64,000 nucleotides of DNA from Mariniphaga sp041687215 (GTDB taxonomy: Bacteria > Bacteroidota > Bacteroidia > Bacteroidales > Prolixibacteraceae), in contig NZ_JAWLCI010000019.1 of the NCBI RefSeq assembly GCF_041687215.1, positions 1 to 64,000 of the forward strand. Reading direction: 5' to 3'. A model generated the notes under the pieces. It saw only the letters and a list, made by a program, of their open reading frames with translations, was not told where the DNA came from and did no database searches. Of the stretch, positions 42,123 to 50,740 are shown piece by piece. The translations under genes and the position numbers were made by a program. Position 1 is the stretch's first letter. Each line of letters opens with the position of its first letter.

Positions 42123-43787
42123 ATGAAAACTTTATTATCGTCACTAATTATGTTGTCATTCATACTTTTCGCGGTTAGCGGAAAGGGAATTGACAACCAA
42201 ACCCGGGAGCAGGCTGGGTCTGAAAACGACCAGGTTGTTCAGATTTACAGTACGCCCGATATGGTGGAATTAACGTCCCATTGGATTTCAGGATTTGAAA
42301 AAAGCAATTCCAATGCAAAAGTCGTTGTAAATGAAATCGTAAATAAATCACAAATTGCGGGGGGACAGGTTTATCTCACTTCGGAAGTTTTGGAAACTGA
42401 GCCTTCGTGGAAAATGGTTATCGGGCACGATATTGTAGTGCCGGTTTTTAATGTAAAAAATCCTTTAATTGAACAATTGAATAAACAAGGACTTACTTCT
42501 GATGATTTCTCCAGGATTCTTTCAGAAAACACAAATTGGTCAACCCTGATTAATGAAGGAAATCCGACTTCAATTCATGTTTATGTTTCTGATAATGAAC
42601 AGGTGATTTCGAAATTATCTGGTTTTACCGGATTAACTTCTGAAATCATCAGAACAAAAAATATCGTTTCGGTATCGGAGTTGGTATCTACTGTGCAAAA
42701 TGATGTATTTGCAGTAGCTTTTTGCAAATTGACAGATGTTCTTAATTCAGAAGAAAATTCTTTTGCCGGGCAAATAGCTATCCTTCCCATTGATAAAAAC
42801 GAAAACGGACAAATTGATGGTTATGAAAATATTTTTAACAACCCGCAAGAATTGACCCGCGGGGCCTGGATTGGAAAGTATCCGAAAGAATTGTGCGGAG
42901 ATATTTTTGCTTTTGCTGATGGTCAGCCAAAAAATCAGGTTGTTCAGGAATTTTTAGCCTGGGTAATTAATGACGGGCAGGAATCGTTGGGAGCTCTGGG
43001 ATTTAGTAATCTATCGAGCAGGGAAAAAGCGTCAGGCATGCTTGCATTAAGTGAACCGGTTGTTGCTCCGGAACCTGCAACTTCAGCGCCTGGGTTTCCG
43101 GCATGGGGTGTTTTGTTTCTGGTTGCGCTTGCTGTTTTACTGGTTGTTGCTTTTGTGCGCTTCAAAAGAAAACAAAAAGCAGGTATTGTTAGCGAGGACA
43201 TAGCCATCACCCCGGCATTAAATGTGAATTCTGTTACCGCACCTGCCGGATTGTATTACGATAAATCACACACCTGGGCGTTTATGGAAAAAGACGGGCA
43301 GGTAAAAATTGGTATCGATGATTTTCTGCAACACATAACCGGACAACTTACCCAGGTAAAACTGAAAACTGCGGGTGAAAAAGTAAGAAAAGGAGAAAAA
43401 ATCTTTACCATAATCAGAGAGGGTAAACAACTTGAAATTTATTCTCCGGTTTCAGGATATATCAAACACTACAACGAAGATTTGTTGTCGAATCCTGAAA
43501 AACTTAATTCATCTCCTTATGCAGATGGATGGGTCTATCAGATTGAACCTGCAAACTGGCTGAGGGAAACACGTTTTATGTTTATGGCCGACAAGTTCAG
43601 AGACTGGCTGGACGATGAGTTTACCCGGTTAAAAGACTTTTTAGCCACTTCAGCTAATTCCAATTCCCTGGTTTATAATCATATTATTCTTCAGGATGGC
43701 GGTGAACTTACCGACAATGTATTGGCAGACCTTGGACCAGAAGTTTGGGAAGATTTCCAAACCCATTTTCTGGATTCATCTAAATAA
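42123..43787 (+). CDS. PstS-like binding domain - TM - GcvH-like fusion
   Basis: 554 aa, an unusual chain. Signal peptide (1-20), then a type-2 periplasmic binding fold related to PstS (about 35-300), with an EF-hand-like loop DKNENGQIDGYE (224-235). A linker rich in Pro/Ala leads to one membrane helix (about 326-346) followed by RFKRKQK, which puts the rest inside the cell. Residues 374-490 match glycine-cleavage H protein (SHTWAF, VRKGEKIF, YSPVSGYI, DGWVYQI). At the lipoyl-Lys position there is G434, with K435 next to it. A tail with QDGGELTD and VWEDFQ is shared with the operon's last gene. First gene of a four-gene operon. Confidence 0.85.
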   Translation: MKTLLSSLIMLSFILFAVSGKGIDNQTREQAGSENDQVVQIYSTPDMVELTSHWISGFEKSNSNAKVVVNEIVNKSQIAGGQVYLTSEVLETEPSWKMVIGHDIVVPVFNVKNPLIEQLNKQGLTSDDFSRILSENTNWSTLINEGNPTSIHVYVSDNEQVISKLSGFTGLTSEIIRTKNIVSVSELVSTVQNDVFAVAFCKLTDVLNSEENSFAGQIAILPIDKNENGQIDGYENIFNNPQELTRGAWIGKYPKELCGDIFAFADGQPKNQVVQEFLAWVINDGQESLGALGFSNLSSREKASGMLALSEPVVAPEPATSAPGFPAWGVLFLVALAVLLVVAFVRFKRKQKAGIVSEDIAITPALNVNSVTAPAGLYYDKSHTWAFMEKDGQVKIGIDDFLQHITGQLTQVKLKTAGEKVRKGEKIFTIIREGKQLEIYSPVSGYIKHYNEDLLSNPEKLNSSPYADGWVYQIEPANWLRETRFMFMADKFRDWLDDEFTRLKDFLATSANSNSLVYNHIILQDGGELTDNVLADLGPEVWEDFQTHFLDSSK

Positions 43788-43832
43788 AAGAAAAATCTAA
43801 ACTTTAGTATTTACTAAATTAAAAATTGAGTT

Positions 43833-44693
43833 ATGAGTATCAATCGACGAAGTTTTTTTAAGGCTATCGGTATTACAGGCATGACCATAATCGGCTTTAA
43901 TTCATCGGGTTCACCTAAATCGCCCGACGATGAAACTGAATTTCATGGCGTTCTGTACGACTCGAGCATTTGTATAGGTTGCAGAGCCTGCGAAAAAGCC
44001 TGCGCCAAAGCCCATGGTCTTCCAGAACCGGAAGACGAAATGAAACCTGGTGTTTTAAGAAAAACCAGCGAAAAACAAAGGTGCGTGGTTAACAGCTATG
44101 AAACGGAACAGGGTGAGGTTTATGTGCGAAACCAGTGCATGCATTGTAACGAACCTGCATGTGCTGCAGCCTGCCTCACCAAGGCAATGTATAAAACCAA
44201 GGAAGGGCCCGTAATCTGGCGCGAAGACAAATGCATGGGTTGCCGTTATTGTATGATTTCGTGCCCTTTTGATGTGCCGAAATTCGACTACAACAGCACC
44301 AATCCTAAAATTCAGAAATGCGATATGTGTTACGATCGCATTGTTAAGGGGGAACTTCCGGTGTGCGTGGAAACCTGCGGAGACGCGCTGTTTTTTGGTA
44401 CACGTCGTGAACTGATTGCAGAAGCTCGTAAAAGAATTACTGAATGGCCCGAAATGTATGTGGATAATATTTATGGGGAAGCTGTTGCCGGAGGTACCGG
44501 CTACCTTTATCTGGCTCCAGTTCCGCAAAACGAACTCGGATTCGATACACGGCTTCAAAATTCATCATATCCTTCATTAACAAAGAGTTTTTTGTATAGT
44601 GTACCGTCAGTTTTTGTTCTGGTGCCAACACTGCTCTTAGGAATACACGAAGCAACCAAGTCAAAACAAAATAAAAACGAAAATCATGACTAG
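43833..44693 (+). CDS. Tat-exported four-cluster ferredoxin, HybA-like
   Basis: 286 aa. N-terminal Tat motif NRRSFFKAIGI, so exported folded. Sixteen cluster Cys in the HybA/DmsB order: CIGCRACEKAC, then a NQCMHCNEPACAAAC segment, CMGCRYCMISC and CDMCYDRIVKGELPVCVETC, enough for four [4Fe-4S] clusters. A C-terminal helix (SVFVLVPTLLLGIH) would anchor it in the membrane. HybA proteins carry electrons between a periplasmic enzyme and a HybB/NrfD quinone protein, the next gene here. No hydrogenase, molybdopterin enzyme or other catalytic subunit is in the window. Confidence 0.93.
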   Translation: MSINRRSFFKAIGITGMTIIGFNSSGSPKSPDDETEFHGVLYDSSICIGCRACEKACAKAHGLPEPEDEMKPGVLRKTSEKQRCVVNSYETEQGEVYVRNQCMHCNEPACAAACLTKAMYKTKEGPVIWREDKCMGCRYCMISCPFDVPKFDYNSTNPKIQKCDMCYDRIVKGELPVCVETCGDALFFGTRRELIAEARKRITEWPEMYVDNIYGEAVAGGTGYLYLAPVPQNELGFDTRLQNSSYPSLTKSFLYSVPSVFVLVPTLLLGIHEATKSKQNKNENHD

Positions 44694-45915
44694 TCCGGCA
44701 TATCCAATTACAAAAGAGAAGCAAAATCAGTCCACCTGGCAATTTATCCTCAGTGAACTGAAACCACGTGGCAAATGGTTAACTCCATTCAATGTTATTT
44801 CCATCCCAATAATCCTGACAGGCCTTGTACTGATTGTAATTCGGTTTACTCAGGGACTTGGGGCAGTTTCCAACGTTTCACAGGAAATTCCCTGGGGACT
44901 GTGGAAAGGATTTAATGTGGTTACAGGTGTTGCCTTTGCCGGCGGTGCTTACGTGTTAACCTTCATTGTTTATATCCTGAAAGTGGAAAAATATCACTCC
45001 ATTGTAAGAGTCACCGTTTTGAACGGCTTTCTGGCGTACCTTTTTTATGCAGGCGCCCTGGTACTCGACCTTGGAAAACCATGGAATATTTTTAATCCGC
45101 TGATTGGTAATAGTTTTGGTGCAAGTTCAGTATTGTTTTTAGTTGCCTGGCATTTTGTACTATATATTATTGCACAATTTCTTGAGTTTTCACCTGCCGT
45201 GGCTGAATGGCTCGGTACCAAAAGGGCTCATAAAATTTTGTCAGGTTTAACAATTGGAGCCGTAATATTTGGGATTACACTTTCAACCTTGCATCAATCG
45301 GGCCTGGGAGCTCTGTTTTTAATGGCCAAAGCAAAAATTCATCCCCTCTGGTATTCCGAGTTTATTCCACTTCTTTTTTTGGTATCCAGTGTTTTTGCCG
45401 GTCTGTCTATGGTAATTTTCGAAGGTTCCATTAGCCAGAAGGTGTTTTTTAACCAGATAACGGAAAAGAACCGGAAAGCCAGGAATAACATTGTGCAAAG
45501 CCTTTCAAAAATTTGTGCATTTGCCATGTTTGCCTATTTTTTTATGCATGTTTTGGTATTTGTTCACGGGCAGCATTACAATTTGCTGAACACACCAATG
45601 GGGTATTGGTATCTGCTTGAAATGTTAGGATTTGTATTATTTCCAATGATTCTTTATTTCTACAGTTTTCGTAGCGGCAAAATTTTGTTAACAAAAATTG
45701 CTGCCGTCATTACTATCCTGGGAATTATTCTAAACCGGCTGAATGTTTCTATAATCGCTTTCCGCTGGGATGCCGCAACACATTACGTGCCCTCGTGGAT
45801 GGAAATAGTAGTAAGCATTTCCATCATCTTAATTCAAATCTGGATTTTCAGATGGATAATTAACCGGATGCCGGTTTTGCGCGAATCACCTTCGTGGGCT
45901 AAAAACAATCATTAA
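44686..45915 (+). CDS. HybB/NrfD-type membrane quinone oxidoreductase subunit
   Basis: 409 aa, about ten membrane helices. It starts with an 8-bp overlap onto the HybA-like gene (ATGACTAG), so the two are coupled. WGLWKGFNVVTGVAFAGGAY is the conserved first-helix block of the NrfD/HybB family, and TLHQSGLGALFLMA and RLNVSIIAFRWD are HybB-like stretches. There is no heme. It would exchange electrons with the menaquinone pool for the exported ferredoxin. Confidence 0.92.
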   Translation: MTSPAYPITKEKQNQSTWQFILSELKPRGKWLTPFNVISIPIILTGLVLIVIRFTQGLGAVSNVSQEIPWGLWKGFNVVTGVAFAGGAYVLTFIVYILKVEKYHSIVRVTVLNGFLAYLFYAGALVLDLGKPWNIFNPLIGNSFGASSVLFLVAWHFVLYIIAQFLEFSPAVAEWLGTKRAHKILSGLTIGAVIFGITLSTLHQSGLGALFLMAKAKIHPLWYSEFIPLLFLVSSVFAGLSMVIFEGSISQKVFFNQITEKNRKARNNIVQSLSKICAFAMFAYFFMHVLVFVHGQHYNLLNTPMGYWYLLEMLGFVLFPMILYFYSFRSGKILLTKIAAVITILGIILNRLNVSIIAFRWDAATHYVPSWMEIVVSISIILIQIWIFRWIINRMPVLRESPSWAKNNH

Positions 45916-45955
45916 TTAACCAGTTGCCATTTAAAGGCAACCAAAAATTTAAATT

Positions 45956-46666
45956 ATGGAAGGATTTACATATACAAACATTTTCGAAACGAAAGGTATT
46001 GAGTACCTGGTAATTATTTCATTTTTTGCAGTCCTGGTTCCGTTATGGATGTTTTTCAACAGGAAGACAAAACCTGCTGCTGCTTTTCAAAATGCCAACA
46101 GACCTATTTCTGCCAATTCTTTAAGAATTCCACAGGGAATATTCTTTAGTAGGTATCATACCTGGGCACACCTCGATAAATCTGGTGAAGCTCTTGTAGG
46201 ACTTGATGATTTACTGGTACATATTACAGGTAATGTAAAACTCACCCAGTTTAAGAAGCCGGGTGAACAAATAAACAAGGGTGAATTGCTTGCAAAAATC
46301 CGGTATAACGGACATAGTCTCGATGTGCTATCTCCTGTTTCCGGCGAGGTTCAACAAACCAATTCTGAACTGGAAGAAAACCCCGGGTTAATAAAAAACG
46401 ATCCTTACCAGCTTGGGTGGATCTATTCCATTAAACCTTCAAACTGGAAGGCAGATACAAATTCATATTATTTGGCTGAAGATGCCACGAACTGGGCCAT
46501 TCAGGAACTGGAACGTTTTAAAGATTTTCTGGCAGTTTCCGCTTCCAAAATTATGCCACAACCTGTTGGAGTAATGATGCAGGATGGTGGAGAATTAGTT
46601 GATAAGCCATTATCTAATTTTCCAAAAGAAGTCTGGGAAGATTTTCAGAAGGAATTCTTGTCGTGA
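45956..46666 (+). CDS. Membrane-anchored GcvH-like protein
   Basis: 236 aa. One N-terminal helix (YLVIISFFAVLVPLWMFF, about 17-34) followed by NRKTK, which places the remainder in the cytoplasm. Residues 60-175 resemble glycine-cleavage H protein (RYHTWAHL, INKGELLAKI, LSPVSGEVQQT, LGWIYSIKPSNW). G119 stands where the lipoyl-Lys belongs, with H120 after it. The C-terminal tail (MMQDGGELVDKP, VWEDFQKEFL) matches the tail of the operon's first protein, so the two are paralogous in GcvH and tail. Last gene of the operon, closed by a hairpin. Confidence 0.85.
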   Translation: MEGFTYTNIFETKGIEYLVIISFFAVLVPLWMFFNRKTKPAAAFQNANRPISANSLRIPQGIFFSRYHTWAHLDKSGEALVGLDDLLVHITGNVKLTQFKKPGEQINKGELLAKIRYNGHSLDVLSPVSGEVQQTNSELEENPGLIKNDPYQLGWIYSIKPSNWKADTNSYYLAEDATNWAIQELERFKDFLAVSASKIMPQPVGVMMQDGGELVDKPLSNFPKEVWEDFQKEFLS

Positions 46667-46718
46667 ACAAATGAAAGATAGTTGAGCCGAAAATGGCTTA
46701 CCTGTTTAAAGACCTGTT

Positions 46719-46750
46719 TAAAGGCGGTGTAATGAGTTGCACCGCCTTTT
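46719..46750. terminator. Hairpin terminator between convergent genes
   Basis: AAAGGCGGTG pairs with CACCGCCTTTT over a roughly 11-nt loop; A-run to the left and T-run to the right are short. Confidence 0.65.
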
Positions 46751-46770
46751 CTGATATTTATAGTTGGAGA

Positions 46771-47907
46771 TTATTCAGGTTGAATTTGAATTATTCGTCC
46801 GGGATTTTCCAACGAAACATATATAAAACCATCAGGGCCCTGTTTAACATTCCTGACTCGTCCCTGATTTTCGAGAATTGGTTCTTTTTCGATTATGGTA
46901 TTTCCTTCCACCACGCATCTGTGGACTTTTTGTGATACAAGCCCGCTTACAAGCAAGTTGCCGTTCCACATGCCAAACTTGTTACCGGAAATAAATGTCA
47001 TTCCACAAATACCGATTGAGGGTGTCCATGAATGTAAAGGCGCTGTTATTCCTTCGGCATTGTGGCCTGAAGAAATATTTGTTCCGTCATAATTCATCCC
47101 GAGTGAATAATCAGGCCAGCCGTAATTTGCCCCTTTTTCAATAATATTAATTTCGTCTCCCCCTCTTGGTCCATGCTCGGTTTCCCAAAGTTCTCCTGTT
47201 TCAGGGTGAAATGCCAGTCCCTGAGGATTTCTGTGTCCGTAGGAATATACTGAGGTTGGGCTGTCATTTCCCGGAATTTCCGGATTGTCGGCAGGAATAC
47301 TTCCATCGTCATTTAGCCGGTGTATTTTTCCCCAATCCGATTTTGGATTAAGGGCATTTCTGTTATTTGAGTTTGGCCCGCCATAACTTGAACTGCCGCC
47401 TTCACCTAAACTCAGAAAGAGAAAATTATTTTCATCAAAAACTATTCGGCTTCCATAATGGCCATACCATGAATTGGGTTCGTTGGTGGTAAAAATGGTT
47501 TCAATATTTTGCATCTGGTTGCCCGAAATTTTAAAACGAATAAGCCTTAATTCGCCACCACCTTCTGGTTTTTGTGCAGCAAAACTTGCAAAAATCCATC
47601 CGTTATTTGAATAATTGGGATGGATTTTAATGTCAAGCAGCCCGCCTTGCCCTGAAGAAAGAACTTCCGGGAAACCCGTAATTTCAGTAACTGAATCATC
47701 GCTTTTGCGGTAAAGTTTTCCCTGCTTCTCCCCGAAAATCAAATCGCCATTGGGCAGAAAATCCATTCCCCAAATAATCTGATAACCGGTAAGAATGGTT
47801 TCGGTTTTTAACTGAGGAACTTCCGGTAAATCTTTTACTGTTTCTTTTTTACAGGAAATCACTATGAAGATGCCAAGAATTATAGTTGTGAGAATTTTGT
47901 TTTTCAT
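46771..47907 (-). CDS. PQQ-dependent sugar dehydrogenase-like lipoprotein
   Basis: 378 aa, lipoprotein signal ILGIFIVISCKKETV. Soluble glucose/aldose dehydrogenase propeller fold (GSDH/HHIP-like): QIIWGMDFLPNGDLIFGEKQ, GQGGLLDIKIHPNY, YGHRNPQGLAFHPETGELWE and EHGPRGGDEINII are family blades, the last two containing the catalytic-site residues. PQQ use is inferred from the family; PQQ synthesis genes are not seen here, so the cofactor may be scavenged. Probably surface or periplasmic. 13 bp after the DUF1697 gene. Confidence 0.9.
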   Translation of the reverse strand: MKNKILTTIILGIFIVISCKKETVKDLPEVPQLKTETILTGYQIIWGMDFLPNGDLIFGEKQGKLYRKSDDSVTEITGFPEVLSSGQGGLLDIKIHPNYSNNGWIFASFAAQKPEGGGELRLIRFKISGNQMQNIETIFTTNEPNSWYGHYGSRIVFDENNFLFLSLGEGGSSSYGGPNSNNRNALNPKSDWGKIHRLNDDGSIPADNPEIPGNDSPTSVYSYGHRNPQGLAFHPETGELWETEHGPRGGDEINIIEKGANYGWPDYSLGMNYDGTNISSGHNAEGITAPLHSWTPSIGICGMTFISGNKFGMWNGNLLVSGLVSQKVHRCVVEGNTIIEKEPILENQGRVRNVKQGPDGFIYVSLENPGRIIQIQPE

Positions 47908-47920
47908 AAATGTTTTAAAT

Positions 47921-48466
47921 TTATTCCATTAAGGCAAGTAATTTTGTAGTTGTATTCCAGTTGCGTATGGTAATTTCTTTGTAAAACGGCATCGAAACTA
48001 TTTTTGACAAATAACTTTGCGAGGCTCTGCTGATTAATCGCGAAAAGTATATTACGTTTAGGCCGGACCAGACGCTGTCAACGCCCTCTTTAATTTTTAT
48101 GTTTTTTAATATTTCCATCGGATTAAGTGAATCTTTAACAAAGAGAACATCTGACCTGTATTTATCGGGTTCTGTTCCAAAATTTGGTGGTGAATCAGTT
48201 ACTACATGTTTAAGTTGCTTATAATCAATTATAAAAACACTTGAATTATATTTAAATCTTTTGGATAATGTTTCTTCAATTTGTTTTTTGAGCAGTGTTT
48301 TATCCTTTTCCACCGAATTAAATATCACATTTCCACTTTGAATATAAGTTTTAACACAGGTAAATCCCATGCTTTCAAAACATTTTTTCAGGTCGGCCAT
48401 TTTTATGATATTATTCCCGCCAACGTTTATCCCGCGCAACAATGCCAAAAATTTATCTTCATCCAT
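47921..48466 (-). CDS. DUF1697 domain protein
   Basis: 181 aa from the ATG at 48466; an ATG eight codons up is possible. The opening KFLALLRGINVGGNNIIKMA, then YIQSGNVIFNS, is the DUF1697 signature; the family has two ferredoxin-like folds and no known activity. Cytosolic. Co-transcribed with the dehydrogenase lipoprotein (13-bp gap). Confidence 0.88.
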   Translation of the reverse strand: MDEDKFLALLRGINVGGNNIIKMADLKKCFESMGFTCVKTYIQSGNVIFNSVEKDKTLLKKQIEETLSKRFKYNSSVFIIDYKQLKHVVTDSPPNFGTEPDKYRSDVLFVKDSLNPMEILKNIKIKEGVDSVWSGLNVIYFSRLISRASQSYLSKIVSMPFYKEITIRNWNTTTKLLALME

Positions 48467-48693
48467 TTGTTTATTTTCTATGGTAATCATTTAAATTCTA
48501 ACAAATTAAAAATGGTAATTGTTGTAATGTGGTTGATGACACCCGGAAACAAAACTCCCGGTTTAAAGATAACTTCGTAACATTTCTCCCAACAGTAGGA
48601 ATTTTAAATTCCTTAAACAATGCAAAATATTAAACTTCCTTTCTTTATTAAAATTTGTTGTTATTGTTTTGATTTACAATATTTTATGTATGA

Positions 48694-48726
48694 TTTGTTT
48701 AAACTGGTACGTGTTTTGTATATTTT
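48694..48726 (+). promoter_or_regulatory. Probable promoter of the Ser/Arg-rich protein gene
   Basis: TTTG (48694-48697), 21-bp spacer, TATATTTT (48719-48726, last base off consensus). The predicted start of transcription lies about 28 bp before the ATG at 48761, which supports that start. Confidence 0.5.
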
Positions 48727-48760
48727 AAGCGAAGAAAAGTTCATTTTAAAACTTAAAGTC

Positions 48761-50395
48761 ATGAAAAATTTAGTAATCACATCAATCATCGCGCTGCTGG
48801 TAGCAGGCTGGAGCATAGCCGGGGCACAAAATTATCCGGATGAATATCTGGGTTTGCCAGGTGATAACTTAAATCTCTATGCAGTAATGAAACTCTTCCA
48901 GGAATCTGAAACACTCGAAGATTTTGAAAGAAATCTGAATAATAAGGGTACTTTGGTGAACAACCTCGACCTGAATGGCGACAACATGGTCGATTACATT
49001 ATGGTTTACGATTATGTTGACGGGAATGTTCACAACATTGTGTTACGTGTTGCAATCAATCAGCATGAAAATCAGGACGTAGCCGTTTTTACTGTTCAGC
49101 AGTTTAACGACGGTTCTGCCCAGGTTCAACTTATAGGCGACGAATTACTCTACGGGGAAAACTATATTGTAGAACCCTACTATGCTGAAAACGGAGCAAC
49201 ACCAAATCCGGGCTATGCAGGCAATACCCGCAGAGCCAAAAATGTTACCGTTATTCATACAAACACTTATCAGGTAGCTGAATGGCCTATTGTCCGGTTT
49301 ATTTTCCTTCCAACTTACAGTGTCTGGCGTTCATCATGGTACTGGGGTTACCGTCCGGTTTACTGGAATCCGTGGCGCCCGTTTTACTGGCATACTTACT
49401 ATGGATACCACTATCACTGGCATAATCATTACTATGCCCATTACCGTCACTGGAACCATTACAGGTACCCGCGGTATAAAAATCACTACTATACCAGTAT
49501 CAGGAATTATTCTCCAAGGATTACTGTAAATATTAATAAGGGAGTTTATAAATCTACCTATTCCCGTCCGGATTTAAGGAATCAGGGTGAAGTACTTTAT
49601 GCAAGACAAAATTCAGGTAGAAATTCTGCAACAGTCAGAAACAGTTCAACCAGCAGAACAAGAGCCAACAGCACTGCTGTTCAAAGGTCGCGTACCAATA
49701 CCCAAAACAGTGTTGGAACACGCTCTGCAGTTAGGTCTTCTGCTCAAAGGAGCAATACTGCTGTAACACAAAGAAACAGTGCTGAAAGGAAGTCTGCAAC
49801 GGTTAGAAGCAATACAAATTCTTCAGTCAGGCAGAATTCAGGAACGACTCGTAACAACTCAGCCACCAGGCTGAACAATTCAACCGAAAGCAGGTCGGCC
49901 AGGACCAACACGGGAGTAGCTGTAAGGCAGGGTACTTCCAATTCAGGCAGTTCGGCTGAGATGAAAAGCACAAGGAGTGTTAAAAGTTCACCGGTAAGAA
50001 GTTCAGGTAATGCTGTTCGCAGTTCGTCTTCAAATTCTTCACAACGTCCGGCAGTTACAGGACAGGCCAGAACCAGCACTCCTCAAAAATCTGTCACTAT
50101 TTCAACGAGAAAAAATACAAATCGTTCGTCTGTAAGTTCCTCCGGTAGTAGCGTTTCCCGTAAGTCTGCACCTTCAGTTTCGCGGCAGAGTGCACCAAAA
50201 ACCAAATTTGCACCGAAAGTGAGTACTTCAAGGAGTTCGGCTCGTCAGTCAGCTCCAAAAGTGAGCACTTCACGCAGTACCTCCCGTCAGTCATCTCCTT
50301 CGGTAAGCAGGAGTTCTTCATCAAGAAGTTCTTCACCTGCCGTTAAAAGTGCCGGCTCCAGAAGTTCTTCAGCCAGAAGTTCAGGGCGCAGGTAA
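48761..50395 (+). CDS. Exported protein with His/Tyr/Trp-rich and Ser/Arg-rich regions
   Basis: 544 aa from the ATG at 48761; 47 codons upstream are open but overlap the promoter. Signal peptide (IIALLVAGWSIAGAQ), then an ordered domain of about 150 residues with EF-hand-like DLNGDNMVDYIMV. A segment of about 60 residues dense in Tyr, His, Trp and Arg follows (YGYHYHWHNHYYAHYRHWN). From about residue 270 to the end the chain is almost only Ser, Arg, Asn, Thr, Ala and Gln repeats (VRSSAQRSNTAV), surely disordered and very basic. No family with a known role recognised; it may bind metals or nucleic acids outside the cell. Confidence 0.8.
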   Translation: MKNLVITSIIALLVAGWSIAGAQNYPDEYLGLPGDNLNLYAVMKLFQESETLEDFERNLNNKGTLVNNLDLNGDNMVDYIMVYDYVDGNVHNIVLRVAINQHENQDVAVFTVQQFNDGSAQVQLIGDELLYGENYIVEPYYAENGATPNPGYAGNTRRAKNVTVIHTNTYQVAEWPIVRFIFLPTYSVWRSSWYWGYRPVYWNPWRPFYWHTYYGYHYHWHNHYYAHYRHWNHYRYPRYKNHYYTSIRNYSPRITVNINKGVYKSTYSRPDLRNQGEVLYARQNSGRNSATVRNSSTSRTRANSTAVQRSRTNTQNSVGTRSAVRSSAQRSNTAVTQRNSAERKSATVRSNTNSSVRQNSGTTRNNSATRLNNSTESRSARTNTGVAVRQGTSNSGSSAEMKSTRSVKSSPVRSSGNAVRSSSSNSSQRPAVTGQARTSTPQKSVTISTRKNTNRSSVSSSGSSVSRKSAPSVSRQSAPKTKFAPKVSTSRSSARQSAPKVSTSRSTSRQSSPSVSRSSSSRSSSPAVKSAGSRSSSARSSGRR

Positions 50396-50437
50396 ACAAC
50401 TATTGTGATTACTAAAACATCAGCATAAAAGTTAAGG

Positions 50438-50471
50438 CCGGCCTTTCCGTTTAGGGGAGGCCGGTTTTTTT
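50438..50471 (+). terminator. Rho-independent terminator
   Basis: CCGGCCT/AGGCCGG stem followed by seven T, 43 bp after the Ser/Arg-rich gene. Confidence 0.85.
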
Positions 50472-50495
50472 GTGGGATTTTTTAAAAGATGAAAA

Positions 50496-50740
50496 TTATT
50501 CCGAAAAATAGCGTTCTGCAAATTTGATAAAGTAAGGCCAGTTTGGCCCGGTGGTATGGCCTCCCTCGTGCTGCCGGAAAGATACATCGCCATCAACCAG
50601 CGTTTTCTGCGGTGGAAACAGCATGGTTCGCATGATTCTTTTTCCCAGCAATACGTAAACCGGTCCGGCCATGGCGCCGCCCAGAAACATGCCTTTGGCA
50701 TCCACCCACTGGCCTTCCACATCGGCTGACCATGCCATGG
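50496..50740 (-). pseudogene. C-terminal fragment of a carbohydrate esterase (alpha/beta hydrolase)
   Basis: About 80 residues remain: GQWVDAKGMFLGGAMAGPVY, LLGKRIMRTMLFPPQKTL, FRQHEGGHTTGPNWPYFIKF. This is the C-terminal third of an alpha/beta hydrolase resembling bacterial CE15/S9-type esterases of plant-cell-wall loci; HEGGH probably holds the catalytic His. Nucleophile and signal are missing. The frame ends abruptly at about 50740, where an oppositely oriented fragment begins. Exact family uncertain. Confidence 0.6.

Noticed and set aside
46693..46935. 80-codon plus-strand frame after the GcvH-like gene.
   Set aside because: It runs through the terminator hairpin and antisense to the dehydrogenase gene; no family resemblance.
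50671..50740. Upstream extension of the GH127 fragment from ATG 50671, giving an apparently intact 139-aa gene.
   Set aside because: The extra 20-odd residues are antisense to the esterase fragment and match nothing; homology starts at about ENSNSG.
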